Assembly: GCA_008729055.1 (NCBI GenBank)
Contig: SDUX01000008.1
Location: 4,117,756-4,181,755, forward strand
Length of the DNA stretch: 64,000 nt
Direction of reading: 5' to 3'
From: Pyropia haitanensis
Taxonomy: Eukaryota > Rhodophyta > Bangiophyceae > Bangiales > Bangiaceae
How positions within the stretch are numbered: position 1 is the first letter of the stretch; every line of letters starts with the position of its first letter. Both the position numbers and the translations under genes were made by a program. Below, one piece after another: positions 42,801 through 54,055 of the stretch. Below the pieces are notes generated by a model, which was not told where the DNA came from, searched no databases, and saw only the letters and a program-made list of their open reading frames with translations.

Positions 42801-44773
42801 TGGCGAGAGTGGGGGGAGCGGGGGGTGGGCGAAGCAGCAGTGGCGCGCCTGGTGGGGGGGGCCCGCGGCCGCTGGTGACTTGTTCACGCAGCCCGTCGTG
42901 GCTGGCGGCGACCGGAGGAGCGGCAAACGCGGGGAATGAACGGCCCAGGTCGGGGCCGGGGACGGGGTCGTGCTGGTGGGGGGACCTCCACGCCCCCCTC
43001 CCTCAGCCCGCTGTCCGCTCTCACTGGCACCCGCCGCCTGCGCCACGCGCGCCCCGCCGGTTGGTGCTCTTGTGTCTGCGTAGGTTGCCGTCCGGTTCCC
43101 CCCCGCAGCGTGGTCGACTCTGCCCGCGGGCCAGACGACGCCCGGCGCGTGCGTGCGCAGGGGCGAATGGAGGGACCCGAGCTGTTTTCTAGGGGAGACC
43201 TCGGCTGGGCGGATGGGGTGTGTCGCTGAGCCGGGCGCGCCGTTCCGAAGAAGGCGGGGCGCGCGGCCGCCCCCCCCCCCCCCCCCCGCCCCCCCTCCAG
43301 CGTCGGCGTCAGGCGGCGGACGTGGGTACCTTGTCAATCCCCCCGCTCGGGCGGGGCCCTGGCGGCTGGGGCGCGGCGGCCGCGCCCCCCCCCCCCAACG
43401 CGCACGCGGCGGTGCGCTGGATCTCTGGGGCGGTTGGGGGGGTAACGGTCGGCCGTGATTTGGTGGCAGCCGCGGCTGGCTGGCTGACTTTGGCGGCCGC
43501 CGCCCGGGCGGGCGGGTCGGGTCGTGCAGGGGGCTGTGGCGGGCAGTCGGGTGGCGTGGTGCGTGTGGTAGAGCAGCCGGGGCAGGAGGTTGGCGGGGCG
43601 GCTGCGGGAGCGGCCGACCCCACCACCCGCACAGCCCCCGGGGTGTGGCCCAAATCCAGGCCGCCCAGGCCGGCGGCCGCAGGTCGGCTGGCGTCCCTCG
43701 GCAGGCGGTCGGGCGCGCGGCGGCCTGGGGGGGGGGGGGGGGTCGACGGCGGACACACGCACAGGGCCACCCCCCCCCTGGCCTCACCCCGCCCTCCCCC
43801 GTCGTGCCACCGCCCGCGGGGGGGGCTGGCGCACCCGCGTACCCCGCCCGGAGAGGGGAGTAGCGCACACACCTGCCGTCCCCCCCCCCCCCCCTCCACC
43901 CCCTCCCGCGCCTCGTCTTCGCGCGGCATCCCCTGCGCGGTGCCTGACGACGGGGGTGCCGCGCGCGGACGGGAACTGGACGGGGAGGGGGGGGGGGGGG
44001 TGGTGCCCGCCGCGGCGGGGGAGGAGTGGGGCGGGAGTGACACAGCCCGCCGGCAGCCGCCGTAACCGTATGCGCGCGGGAGGGGGGGGGGAAGGGGGAG
44101 GGGGGGGGGCGGACCGCCGCCGCCGCCCCAGACGCCGCCGCCGCCGCGGCCGCCGCCAGCGTCCCGGCGCGGGGTGGCATAAGAGCGGCGCCCGCGCCGG
44201 ACCGTTGCGACCCGCAGGACGCCCCGCCGCCTCCGCCGGCCCCTCTGCCAGTGACGTACGATCGTACGTGGGGTGTCAGGGGGCGGCACAGCCGCCGCAC
44301 CCCCGGGCACCCCGTCGACGGGTGCCGCCGCCGCCGCCACCGCCGCCGCCGTGCCCGCCGTCTCACCGACGCGCCTTCCCGTCGACGCGCGGGGGTATCG
44401 TGCGGGGGCGGCCGCGCCGCCCCCAACCGTCGTGCACCGCCGCCGTCGCCGCCAACGACGCCGGCACATCCCCTTTCGTCTCGCGCCATTCCATCTGCAC
44501 ACTGCAGGCGCTGCCCCCCCTCGCTGTGTTTTGCAGAGTGCTCTGTCCTCCTGCCAAGGTCATCCACTCGCTCCCACCTTCCCCCCCCCCCCCCTTCCCT
44601 TCCCCCCCCCCCCCCCCCCCCCCCCCCCCCACCACCACCACCACCACTACCACTGCCAGTACCATCACCACCACAACCTTTAGGACCACCGCCGCGGCCA
44701 CTGTCACCGCCGCCACCGCTGCCGTCCCTGCGCACGCGTTGCGAGCGCCGCACGACCCCCCGGTGGCCACGGC
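39875..44773. other. 4.9-kb interval without a supported gene
   Basis: 39900-42300 is moderate in GC with only short ORFs that lack recognisable features. 42400-44500 is GC-rich and open in several frames, including long antisense readings of Pro/Arg composition that look like shadows. 44580-44630 is a long C tract and 44629-44660 an ACC repeat leading toward the zinc-finger gene. No element ends, tRNA or conserved motif was found. Confidence 0.35.
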
Positions 44774-44852
44774 ATGGAAGGCGGCTGGTGGCGGCGAGGC
44801 GGCCCGCCAAGACGGGCCGACTGGGCCGGCGGTGGCGGTGGCGGCAGCGGCA

Positions 44853-44913
<61 letters not shown>

Positions 44914-45961
44914 TGGCGACGACGATGGGGGCGGTGGTAGCGGCAGCGGCGGCCGCCGTGGTGCCGCCGGCTGGCCGCCACCGCCCGCATCCGCGGCGGC
45001 GGCGGCGGCGGTGGTGACCGCCCCACCGGCGCGGCTCCCGGTGCGCCTTCCCCCGCTGGTGGGAGCCGCCGCGCCGCGCGGCGGCTGGGAAGACCGGCGC
45101 CCTCGCGACGCGTGGCGGCCACCGCCGGCTTGGCCTGCCGACGCCGGCCCGCCTGCAGCGACCGCCGCCGCCGCCGCCGCCTCTGCCGGGGACACCCTCC
45201 CCCCCCGTACCGTCGGGGTCCCCCTATCCCCCCCGCCCTACCCCTCCGCCACCGCGTCGCTCCCCCGCGTGCATGCCGGTGGCCACCCCCCGGCCGGTGC
45301 CGATGCTCGCCGCTACGAGCGCGCCGATGAAGGCGGCGGCGGCGGCACGAGGGTGGGCAGCGCGTGGGACGGCGGTGGCGGCGGTGGCGGCGGCGGCGGC
45401 GTGGACCTGCCGCCCGCCCGGTCGATCGCGCCGGCCAAGCGGTTTGTGTGCGACGAGCCGACCTGCCGCCGCGCGTTTTCGAAAAAGGTACGCGCCCCGG
45501 TCGGTGGGCACACGCATGGGTCAAGGAAGCGGAGAGGGAAGGGGGGGTGCAGGGAGGGGTGCACACGCAGGGTCCCCAGACTCAAGAGCGTTTGCACAAC
45601 TACAGGGAGGGGAAGGGCGGGGGGAGGGCGTGAGGGCAGGAGGAGAGCGTGCGTGCTGCAACGGAGAACCCAGACTGACCCGAAAATCCTGCACCAGTGG
45701 CACCCACGCTCTTCCGTCTGCGTACCGCATCCCCCCCCCCCCCATGAGGGTGCTTTTTGCCGTGTCGGACGTTGCGGCGCACCCCCCCCCCCCCCCGCCC
45801 CCCCCCCCCTTTCACAGTGGAACCTTACCGCCCACCGCCGCATCCACAGCGGCTACAAGCCATTCGTGTGCGACTGCTGCGACGAGCGCTTCCGCTGGCT
45901 CAGCAGCCTCAAAGCCCACTGCCGCCGCGGCTGCCGCGTGCGCGGCGCGTCGCCCGACGCG

Positions 45962-46000
<39 letters not shown>

Positions 46001-46042
46001 CCCGCCCTCCGCGCCGCCGCCAGCATCGACGCGGGGACCACA

Positions 46043-46085
<43 letters not shown>

Positions 46086-46787
46086 GCGTCTGGCCGGCCG
46101 CCGCGGCAGCGTCGCGGCAGCCGCCATGGGCGGCGGCCGCCTCTGGGGTGGCGGCCACGACGGCGGGCGCCCCACCCCCCCCCCCCCCCCCCCCCCGTGG
46201 GTGGCCGCCACCCACGGGACGTGGCCGCCCCCTCCCCCACCGCCGCTGCCGCCGCTGCAGTGGCCGGCGGGGCGGGTCCCTCCGCAGCCCCCGCCCGAGG
46301 ACAGCACCTCGTCGGTCGTCACGCGCGCGCCCGCCGCGGCGGCGGCACCGGCGGTGGCGGCGACGGCGGCGGCGGCGGCGGGTTTCCCCTGGGCTACGCC
46401 CGCCGCCGCCGCCACGCCGGCCGGCGGCGGCACGGGGATGGCGGCCGCGGCGGGCGGCGGCGGGCGGTGGCCCGTTGACGAGTGGGCCGCCGACGTGGCG
46501 GCCCCCCCGCCCCCGCTCCCCCCCCACCGCCGCCGCTACCCCCCCCTGTACCCCCCCCACGACCACACGTGCCACTCCCACCACTGCGGCTGCCGCTGCC
46601 ACGCCCACTGCCGCGGCCACTGCGGCTGCCGCTGCCGCTGCCGCTGCCGCTGCCACCGCCCGTGACGGGCGGTGGCGGGGTGGCCACCGCCAGCCCGTGG
46701 GCGGGCCCGCCCTTGCTGGGCAGGGCCGCGCCGGCGGTCGCCACCGGTGGTGGCGGTGGCGGCAGCGGCGGCGGTGGCGGCGGTGGT

Positions 46788-46822
<35 letters not shown>

Positions 46823-47040
46823 GGGCGGCGTGCCCGCCCTCAGCCCGTGGGGCCTCGGCAGCGGCGGCGGCGGCGGGGAGGGGATCGGGGCGTCCCCTGC
46901 GGCCGCCCCGCTGCGGTCGCCGCTGCCGCCACGCGCGCCGGGCGTGCGGGACGTGTGCTACGACGCCCTCCGCACCATGCGCCGCCGGCCAGGGGACGCC
47001 TGGGGGGGAATTGCCAGTGGCGGTGGCGGCGGCGGTGGCG

Positions 47041-47072
<32 letters not shown>

Positions 47073-47285
47073 GGCGGTGGCGGCGGGGGGAGGGGTGGCG
47101 ACGGGGGTGGGGACGGTGTCCCCGCCGCCGCCGCCCGGCCGCTGCCGCCGCGGCGGCGGCCGCCACCACCAGTGGCGGCCGCAGCGGCAGGGGCGGCGGC
47201 GCCAGCGACAGGGGCGACGGAGGCGGTGCGGCCGCCACGGGGGGAGGACGACGGGGTGACGCTGCCGTCGACGTCGACGGGGTAA
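44774..47285 (+). CDS. C2H2 zinc-finger protein (two exons; C-terminal frame uncertain)
   Basis: ATG 44774 opens a Gly/Ala/Pro-rich region with an acidic DDDGDDDGGG stretch. It leads to FVCDEPTCRRAFSKK, interrupted by an intron (45488-45817), then WNLTAHRRIHSGYKPFVCDC, CDERFRWLSSLKAHCRRGC. Spliced, this gives one canonical C2H2 finger (C-x4-C-x12-H-x3-H), a TGEKP-like linker (SGYKP), and a second finger-like unit, C-x2-C-x12-H followed by C rather than a clear final His. The role is probably DNA or RNA binding in the nucleus. After a long Ala tract the meaningful frame shifts at C and G runs (about 46170-46196, 46500-46560). A plausible end is RGEDDGVTLPSTSTG with TAA at 47283-47285; an alternative frame runs to 47560. 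The fingers are certain; the tail is not. Confidence 0.7.
45488..45817 (+). other. Intron splitting the first zinc finger (330 bp, GT-AG)
   Basis: The donor is AAAAAG|GTACGCG and the acceptor CTTTCACAG|TGGAAC; the intron is phase 0. It lies between the Cys pair and the His pair of the first finger. It is a multiple of three long and contains no in-frame stop, so an unspliced mRNA would still be translated but with the finger disrupted. Confidence 0.8.
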
Positions 47286-48949
47286 CGGTGGACGGGGCGG
47301 CGGCCGACGGGGCGTCGGGGGGCGGGGCGGTGGATGGGGGGGTGGAGGGGGTGGAGGGGGTGGGGAGGGGGGGGGGGGGGCGGGTGGGGGGCACGGCGCC
47401 CGCCCCGTGTGCCAGAGCCGTGGCGTGGTGTTTCGTCCACACTGACGGCGGGGGAGGGGCGGCGGGGGGGGGGAGGCGCGCAGCGGGTGGCGGCGCCCGC
47501 GGCGGCGGCACGCCCCTCCCGCGGGCCGCCGCCGCGGATATTATTATGGGCGCGACGTAACGCAAACGCGAGACGGGCCCAGCATGGGGCGACCAGTGGC
47601 GGTGGGGGGCGCGGGGGTGGGGCACCACCGAGGGGGCGGCCACGCCGGCAGCCCGTGGGCGGCACGGCCCCCACAGCGCCACGACCGGCGGGATGAACGG
47701 CAGTGGCTGGCACGGCCGGGGGGCGCCCACCCGAGCGTGGGCGGTATCGGCGCCCGTTGTGCCGGCACCGGGGCGGGACGGTACGGACCATGCGCGCGCG
47801 GTTGGGGCAAGCCCCCGCGGCGTGGCGCACCGTGCAGGGGGGGGGGGAGCGTGGGGGGCACGGCACACTATGGGTGGGCGCCAACGGGTGCGCCCAGCGG
47901 TGCGTGCGTGGCGCGCGGTCACTGGTGGGGCAACCTCGTCGAGTGTGGGGTGCAGCCTCGACGGCCGAGTCGTGGGTGGCATCCTGCCAGTCTGGGCGCA
48001 TGGCCTTGACAATGGCGGGGTGCGCAGCCGCTGCCGCAGCTACCGCCACCATCGCTTCTGTCGCCGCTGCCGCTGCCATCACCCGTGCAGCTGCCGCCGC
48101 CGCCGCCGTCGCCCCTGCCGTCGCCCCTGCCGTCCCCACCCGTCGCCGCCGCCGCCGTCTCCATGGGATCGGGGTCGTGGCGGGGACACAGCCGTGCCCC
48201 CCCTCGCCTTGCCGGTGACGGTGCGGCCCGGCCCACAACAACATGCCACGTTTTCTACTTTCTGACCGTAGCGATTACGAAAGGGGTGCTACTTTGTATT
48301 AATTTCTTCGGTGCTCACTCCTGTGCAGTCGCCCCGTGCCTCAGCAACCCTATCCCCGGCCGTCTCGTCGCCATAACACGCCGCGACGGCAGCGCAGCAA
48401 CCTCCCATTCGTGTCGAAGAGGCCACGGCTTCGACCAGAAGCGACGACACCGGCGCGCCCCACCGCCGAGCTGCGTCCGCCGCCGCCACCCAATCTCGTC
48501 CCCCCCCCCCCGCCGCCGTCGATCGATGCGCGCAGGGCACGGGCGACGGGCCGCGCGAGCTGCGCGCCGCGCCGCCTCCGCGCCGCGCCGCCTCCGCGCC
48601 GCGCCGCCGCTGTGGACGCGGTGGGGTGCGCCGTGGACGCGCCGGCGGCGACCCCTGGACCGCGGCCGTGCCGCCATCCCCGGCCGGCCGCGTCGGCGGT
48701 GGCGTTGACGGTGGCGGTGGCGGCAGCAGCGGCGGCGGCGGCGCGGGTCACCCGCTACGGCCACGTCGGCCGGCACGCTCCCTTGCGCGCCGTTCCCCGC
48801 TCCTTGCCTCGATCCCCCGCCTTGCGTATCTCCCCTCCTTGGTGACATCCCCGTAGAGCACCCGCCTATTTATTCCCCATATAGCGGTACGCCTTTTTTT
48901 CTTCCGCCTCCCCCTTCCTCCTCTCCCCCTCTACCCCTCTTTGGCCGCG
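47286..48949. other. Interval between the zinc-finger and bHLH genes
   Basis: G-rich blocks at 47330-47390 follow the likely zinc-finger stop on the sense strand. 48240-48330 is an AT-richer patch. No supported gene was found. The final 90 bp contain a TATA-like element and a C/T-rich tract before the next ATG. Confidence 0.35.
48867..48874 (+). promoter_or_regulatory. TATA-like element upstream of the bHLH gene
   Basis: TATTTATT stands out in GC-rich sequence 76 bp before the bHLH start. A second AT cluster, CATATAG, lies 5 bp further on, and a C/T-rich tract (48891-48942) follows. This is the most TATA-like site noticed immediately before a recognised gene here. Confidence 0.4.
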
Positions 48950-50296
48950 ATGAGCACCCCCCCGGCCACTGTCAGCCCTGTAGCCGCCGGGGTGAAGCGG
49001 CCGCGGTCCCCCCCTCCCCCTCAGCGACGGGGCGCCACCCCCGCGCCCGCCGCCCTCCCCCCCCCGTCGGCAGCGCGCAAGCGCCAGCTCGAGCGCCTCC
49101 GCCGGGGCACGTTCACCTCCCTCCTCGCCGAGCTTGCCGCCGTGCTCGCAGCGGGCCCGCTGGCATCAACAGCGGCGGGCGGCGGCGGTACGGACCTCGG
49201 CGGCGGTGGCGGTGGCGGTGGCGGCGGCGGCAGCGGCAGCGGCGGTGGTGGTGGTGGTGGCGGAGGCGGGGGCTGGCGGCCGCCGCTGCCGCCGCCGCCA
49301 GCCGCGGCGACCGCGGCTGGCGGCGGCGGCGGGCGGCTGGACAAGGCGGCGGTGCTGGGCGCCGCCGCGGCGGTGCTGGCGGCCCAGTCGGCCGACGTGG
49401 CCGCCGCCGCGACCGCCGCCGCCGCCGCGGCGGCGGACGCGTCGGACCTGGCGGCGGAGCGGGCGGAGCTGGTCGCGGACGTGGCGGACCTGCGGGCGGA
49501 CGTGGCGCGGAGCCGCGCGGCGGTCGGGCGGCTGCGGCGGGACGGGCTCGCCATGCGCGCCGCGCTGGCCGAGGTGGGGGGGGGGGGGGGAAGCCGCTGT
49601 GGCCACCGCCGCCGGCCGCCGCGGTGGCGCCGGCCGCCGCGGTTGCGCCCACTATCGCGGTGGCGCCGGCCGCGGTGACGGGTGTGGCGGCGGCGGAAGC
49701 GGCGGCGGCAGCAACGGCGGCGGCTGCCGTCGATGCGGTCCAAGCGGCAACAGCAAAGGCGTCGGCAGAGGCGGCTGCGGCGGTAGCAACAGCACAGGCG
49801 GCGGCGACAGCACAGGCGGCGGCAACAGCACAGGCGGCGGCGGTGTCAGCGGCGACGAGCCAGGACATCCCAGAGACTGGGGTGCCTCCCTTAGGGGTGC
49901 CACCGGCGGGTGGTGCTCTCCCCCCCCCGCCCGCCGCCACCCTGTCACCGTCGGTCGCCCTCCCACCTCCCCCCCCGCCGCCGCCGCCCCACCCCCCCCA
50001 GCGGCACTGCCGACGACGCGACGGTGGCGGCGCTGGCGGCCGCGTCGGCGGCGGCGGCGGTCAAGGCACAGCTGCTGCTGCTGCCCGCCGCGGAGCCATT
50101 GCTGCCGCCGCTGCCGCCGCCCGGCGGCGGCGACGGCCTGGATCTGCTCGCACCCTGGTGGGGGGGGGGGGACCCGGCGGCCGCCGAGGCTGGCCGCGGC
50201 AGCGGCGTCGGCGAGCAGCCGTGGGGGATCCTGGGCGGGGCGGATGACGATGGCGCGCTGTCGGCGTTGGTGGGTGACATTGCGCACTGTCCGTAG
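48950..50296 (+). CDS. bHLH transcription factor with enlarged glycine-rich loop (two frame breaks)
   Basis: ATG 48950 gives MSTPPATVSPVAAGVKRPRS with a basic KRPR patch. A bHLH domain is visible: basic/helix 1 AARKRQLERLRRGTFTSLLA (residues about 41-67) and helix 2 RLDKAAVLGAAAAVLAAQ (about 129-146). This matches the KTDKAAILxxAVxxV pattern of plant ILR3-like factors. The loop between the helices is about 60 residues of Gly/Ala/Pro instead of the usual 5-20. A coiled-coil-like segment follows (LAAERAELVADVADLRADVA), as in ILR3-type proteins. The frame changes at the G run 49576-49590 into MAPAAAVAPTIAVAPAAVTG, and again at C runs (about 49920-49998), ending SALVGDIAHCP with TAG at 50296. A nuclear regulator is inferred. 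The helix 1 Glu of E-box binders is present as QLERLRR. Confidence 0.65.
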
Positions 50297-51543
50297 GGGG
50301 GGTGGCGCTGCGGCGCGACCGCTTGATGTTTTCCGTTTTTTGGGGGGGGGGTGGCGCGGGAAGGGCGTTGGGACGACGGGGGAGGAGCGCGGTGGGCGGC
50401 TGTGAAGCGACAGTCGGCGTGGGTGGTGCGCGCATGAGGGGGGTGGGCGGGGGCGGCACCGCCGAGCGCGGCGGGGGCATCGACGCCAGACTGTACATGT
50501 ACTCTGTCAGGAACGGCCGATGCCACCGGTGCGGGTGCGGTGCGTGGCGCGTCTGACGAGGCGCGGGCGGGTGCGAAAGCCGCTGCCGCTGCCGTCCGCG
50601 GCACGCCGACGGCGCGCCCGCCGGTACTAGGGCCGCGCGTGCGCCGTGGGCGGCGGCGCCTCCTCAAACGCTCGTCGCGGGCGCCGGCGCCGCAGCCCGC
50701 CACCATCCCCATCGCCGTGAGATGTCAGCGAACAAAAGACACACCGTGTCGTCGCTGGTGCGCCTCCTTGGTTGCCTGTTTTTGCCTCGATAGGTGGGCT
50801 ACTTTACGTGGTGGGACGACGGCGGCGTCGGCGGCGGCCGTTTCGGTGCCACGGGCCAATGAGCCCGCGCCGTAGCGCGTCGGTGCCGCCTCCATCGCTC
50901 GTCCCGCCACCGTCGTGGCACGCCCGCACCACGCGCGGTCGTCACTTCCCCCATTGCCCGTCCAGGCTTCACCTTCCGCCCTTGCCGCCGCCCCCCCTGG
51001 ACGACTCCTTGCTGCCCCCCCACATCCCTCTTCTGCTCCCCCTCCCTACAGCCCCTCCCCCCTCGGCCTCCCTACCGTCCTCGCTCCGTCCACCACCCGT
51101 TGGCGTCCGCGGCGGGCACCCCCGCCGGCCGGCCGGCGTTTGGCAGGGCGGGGTCGGCACTGGCAGCCATGGCGCGGCCCACCCCACCGATTGTACGTGA
51201 CGTGACGCGGGCGCGGTCGCGGCGGGGGTGTTGCCCCTGGACCCCCAGCCCGCCCGCCGGGCTCGTTCTTTTTTTTTTTTGTTGTTGCGTGTTTTCTTTT
51301 TGGATGAGGCGAGAGCGCGTGTGGATGGTGGGGCCCGTCGGCCACCTCGGCTTTTCTGGTGTACGGAAGACTAACGCTCGCGCCTACCAACTTTGCCTGC
51401 CCCATGCCCGGGCGTCTGGCTCGCCCGCCCCCCTGTCCTGGCCTGGCTTGTGGTACTGTCGTTCTTCAACCCCCCCCCCGCCCGCCCCCCCCCCCCCCCC
51501 ATCCTCCCCCGCACCTGCTCTCTTCTTCTCTTTCACTGGCGCC
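50297..51543. other. Interval between the bHLH and Nopp140 genes
   Basis: A short G run directly follows the bHLH stop and a G10 run lies at 50342-50351. 50880-51100 is C-rich. 51268-51300 contains T runs. 51470-51540 is a C/T-rich tract ahead of the Nopp140 reading. No gene was recognised. Confidence 0.35.
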
Positions 51544-51713
51544 ATGCACACCAGCCGGTGGGCGGCGGCGCCGGCTCGTCGTCGCACAAGCGCGGTCGCG
51601 CGGTGGCCGCCTCCACGTCGGGGGAAAAGAAGGCGCGGCTGACCAACGGGGCGGCCCTGGTGACCGTCGCTACCGCGTCTTCTTCGAGCGATAGCAGCAG
51701 TAGCAGTAGTAGT

Positions 51714-51771
<58 letters not shown>

Positions 51772-52437
51772 GCAGCACCAGCAGTGATCGCAGTAGCGAT
51801 AGTAGCAGTGATAGCGCCGGTATTTCTGGCAGCGGCAGTGGCAGCAGTGGCTCCTCGGGTGGTGGGCCGCTCGCTGCCGTCACCCCCAGCGCTGCCGCCG
51901 CCGCGAGTAGCAGCTCGAGCGAAGGCAGCAGCTTGAGCGGGAGCAGCAGCTCGAGTGACAGCGGCAGCAGCTCGAGTGACAGCAGCAGCAGCTCGAGTGA
52001 CAGCAGCAGCAGCGCGGGCGAGAGCAGCAGCTCGGGTGGTAGCGGCAGCAGCTCGAGTGGCAGCAGCAGCAGCTCGAGTGGCAGCAGCAGCAGCAGCGCA
52101 GAGGTGGACCGCGACGCGTCGCGGCCGTCGGCGGTCAAGATGGCGTCGCTGTCGTCGTCGTCCTCCTCCTCCGACAGCTCCTCATCGGCCGGCGGGCCCG
52201 CGCCGGGTGCGACGGGTCCCGCGGCGCCCGCGGCGGCGGTGACGGCGGCCGCGGCGCGCACCCGCCCGCCGCCGGCTGGCGGCGGTGGCGCCAACGGGGT
52301 GGTCTTGAGCGATATTGGCAGCACCACGTCGAGCTCCGAGGCGTCGAGCAGCGACGGCGACAGCTCGTCTGGCTCCCCTTCTTCGTCCTCGTCGTCGGCG
52401 CCGCCCGCGGCGGGTCCCGGCGCGGGGGCGACGGCGG

Positions 52438-52468
<31 letters not shown>

Positions 52469-53510
52469 GGTGGCGGCGTCGAGCAGCAGCAGCGACAGCT
52501 CGTCTGGGCCGTCGTCTTCGTCCTCGTCGTCGGCGCCGCCCGCGGCGCCACCCGCGGCGGCTCCCGCTGCGGGCGCGGCGGCCGTCGGCGGCGCCCCGCC
52601 GCCGCCGTCGTCGAGTGATTCCAGCGACTCGTCGTCGTTTGGTTCCTCGTCGAGTGACGCGTCGTCGTCGTCGTCTGACGCGTCATCCGGCTCTGGGTCG
52701 TCGTCTAGCGCGGCCGACCCACCGACGGCGGGCGGCTCCCCTGGTGACCCGTCGGCGGGCGCTGCGGCCGCTGGCGCCACGGTGCGGAGCGCCGGGCGGT
52801 CGAGCAGCTCCCGCTCGTCCTCCTCCTCCTCTTCCGACTCTGCGTCTGGTGACTCGTTGTCGGCCGCCGCGGCGGCCGACGCGCGGTCGCCCGCGCGGTC
52901 GCCCGGGTCGTCCCGGTCTTCCCCCTCATCCGGCTCCTCCTCGTCGGGCTCCTCCTCGTCCGGCTCGTCTGCCACGTCTGGCTCCTCTGGCGCCGCCGGC
53001 GCCTCGTCCTCCCCTGCCGCATCCGCTGGCACCTCGGACTCCTCCGCGGCTGGGTCGTCCTCCTCGGGGGACAGCAGCGACAGCGAGGCAGGCGGCGCGT
53101 CCCCTGCTGCCGCCGCCCCTGCTGCCGCCGCCCCCCCCCCCCCCCCCCCACCGTCGGCGCGCCCCCCCCCCCCCCCGCCGCCGCGGCGGCGGCGCCTACC
53201 CCCCCCCCCCGCCCCCCCGCCGCGGGCGGCTCGGCGGCGGCGGCGCGCCCCCCCCCCCCGGCACGCCCTTCCAGCGCGTCCGCGCGGGCGACGTGGCGGT
53301 GGACCCGCGGTTTGCCGACAACACGTACGCGTCCAAAGGCGGCAGCGCCGGCGACGCGTACGGCGCCAAGGCGCACCGGGACCTGGTCGTCACGCGGGGC
53401 AAGGGCTTCCGCAAGGAGAAGACGAAGAAGAAGCGCCACACGTTTCATGGGGGGGGGTCATTGGGGGGGGGGTCAACTCGGTCGCCTTTCACTACTCGGA
53501 TGACGAGTGA
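51544..53510 (+). CDS. Nopp140/SRP40-like nucleolar phosphoprotein (start uncertain, frame breaks)
   Basis: The family chaperones box H/ACA and C/D snoRNPs in the nucleolus and Cajal bodies. The C-terminus is diagnostic: PFQRVRAGDVAVDPRFADNT, YGAKAHRDLVVTRGKGFRKE, KTKKKRHTFHGG, ending GGVNSVAFHYSDDE. This is the SRP40 C-terminal domain almost in full. Upstream is a very Ser-rich region of about 480 residues, with acidic residues scattered (SSSSDSSS, SSDGDSSSGS), suited to CK2 phosphorylation, and with Ala/Pro/Gly blocks. The Ser-rich frame and the PFQRV frame differ by a C-run break near 53128-53147. Another break, at G runs 53452-53472, precedes the last 15 residues. The ATG at 51544 is not in the Ser-rich frame, and the usual N-terminal LisH segment was not found, so the 5' end is unresolved. 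It is convergent with RRP9. Confidence 0.75.
51714..51770 (+). repeat. (AGC)19 microsatellite
   Basis: A pure 57-bp AGC repeat encodes a Ser homopolymer inside the Nopp140-like protein. It is likely to be length-variable between individuals. Confidence 0.9.
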
Positions 53511-53526
53511 GGGGGGGGGGGGGGGG
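53511..53526 (+). terminator. Sense-strand G16 tract directly after the Nopp140 stop
   Basis: Sixteen G follow the TGA at once. The 546-bp space to the RRP9 3' end also holds T runs (about 53569-53581 and 53680-53700) and further G runs. The terminator role is inferred. Confidence 0.3.
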
Positions 53527-54031
53527 TAGCACCCCGTCGGTGGGGGGGGTGGCTGGGGGCGGGCGTGGTTTTTTTTTTTTTGGGGGGGGGGCGGGAGGGG
53601 GGGGGGGGGTGGTGAGGGGTGCGTCTGGGACGTGCAGCGGCCGCGGGCCGCTGGGCGGGCGTGGGTGTGTGCAGCCCGTTTTTTTTTTTTTTTTTTTTTT
53701 CTGGCGACGCCGCCCCCGGCAGGCCGACCGACTTCCCACGGGCGCTCCCATCTCCCCGCCAGCGTGGGGCGCCGCCGCCTGGCGCGCGGCCGACGCTGCC
53801 GCGAGCGGCGCGGGGCGCCCCCACGCTGCCGCGAGCGGCGCGGGGCGCGCCCGCCGCGGCCGCTCCCGCCGCGGCCGTGCCCCGCGTGCCACCGTCGGCC
53901 GACGGGCGTGTCCCTGCGCGCACGGCGCGGCGGGCGTGTCGTTTGGCGGCCGCCGCGCCGCGGGCGGCGCGGCGGCCGCCGCCGCCGTGCCCGCCCGTTT
54001 CGGCGCGTCCGCACGCCGACGCCGACGCCCA

Positions 54032-54051
54032 CCCCCCCCCCCCCCCCCCCC
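54032..54051 (-). terminator. G20 tract (minus strand) after the likely RRP9 stop
   Basis: On the RRP9 sense strand a run of 20 G begins 4 nt after the TGA placed at 54056-54058. Its position supports that stop, since several other stops here are followed by G runs. Confidence 0.3.
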
Positions 54052-54055
54052 TTCC

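Noticed and set aside
42798..45566. Long minus-strand ORF (922 aa) upstream of the zinc-finger gene
   Set aside because: Low-complexity Arg/Pro/Gly composition, no start context and overlap with the zinc-finger exon on the other strand.
53473..54055. Extension of RRP9 antisense across the Nopp140 3' end
   Set aside because: The added residues are low complexity with a Lys run and no family match; RRP9 proteins end soon after the EHRLGRW segment, and a stop at 54056-54058 followed by a G tract is more plausible.
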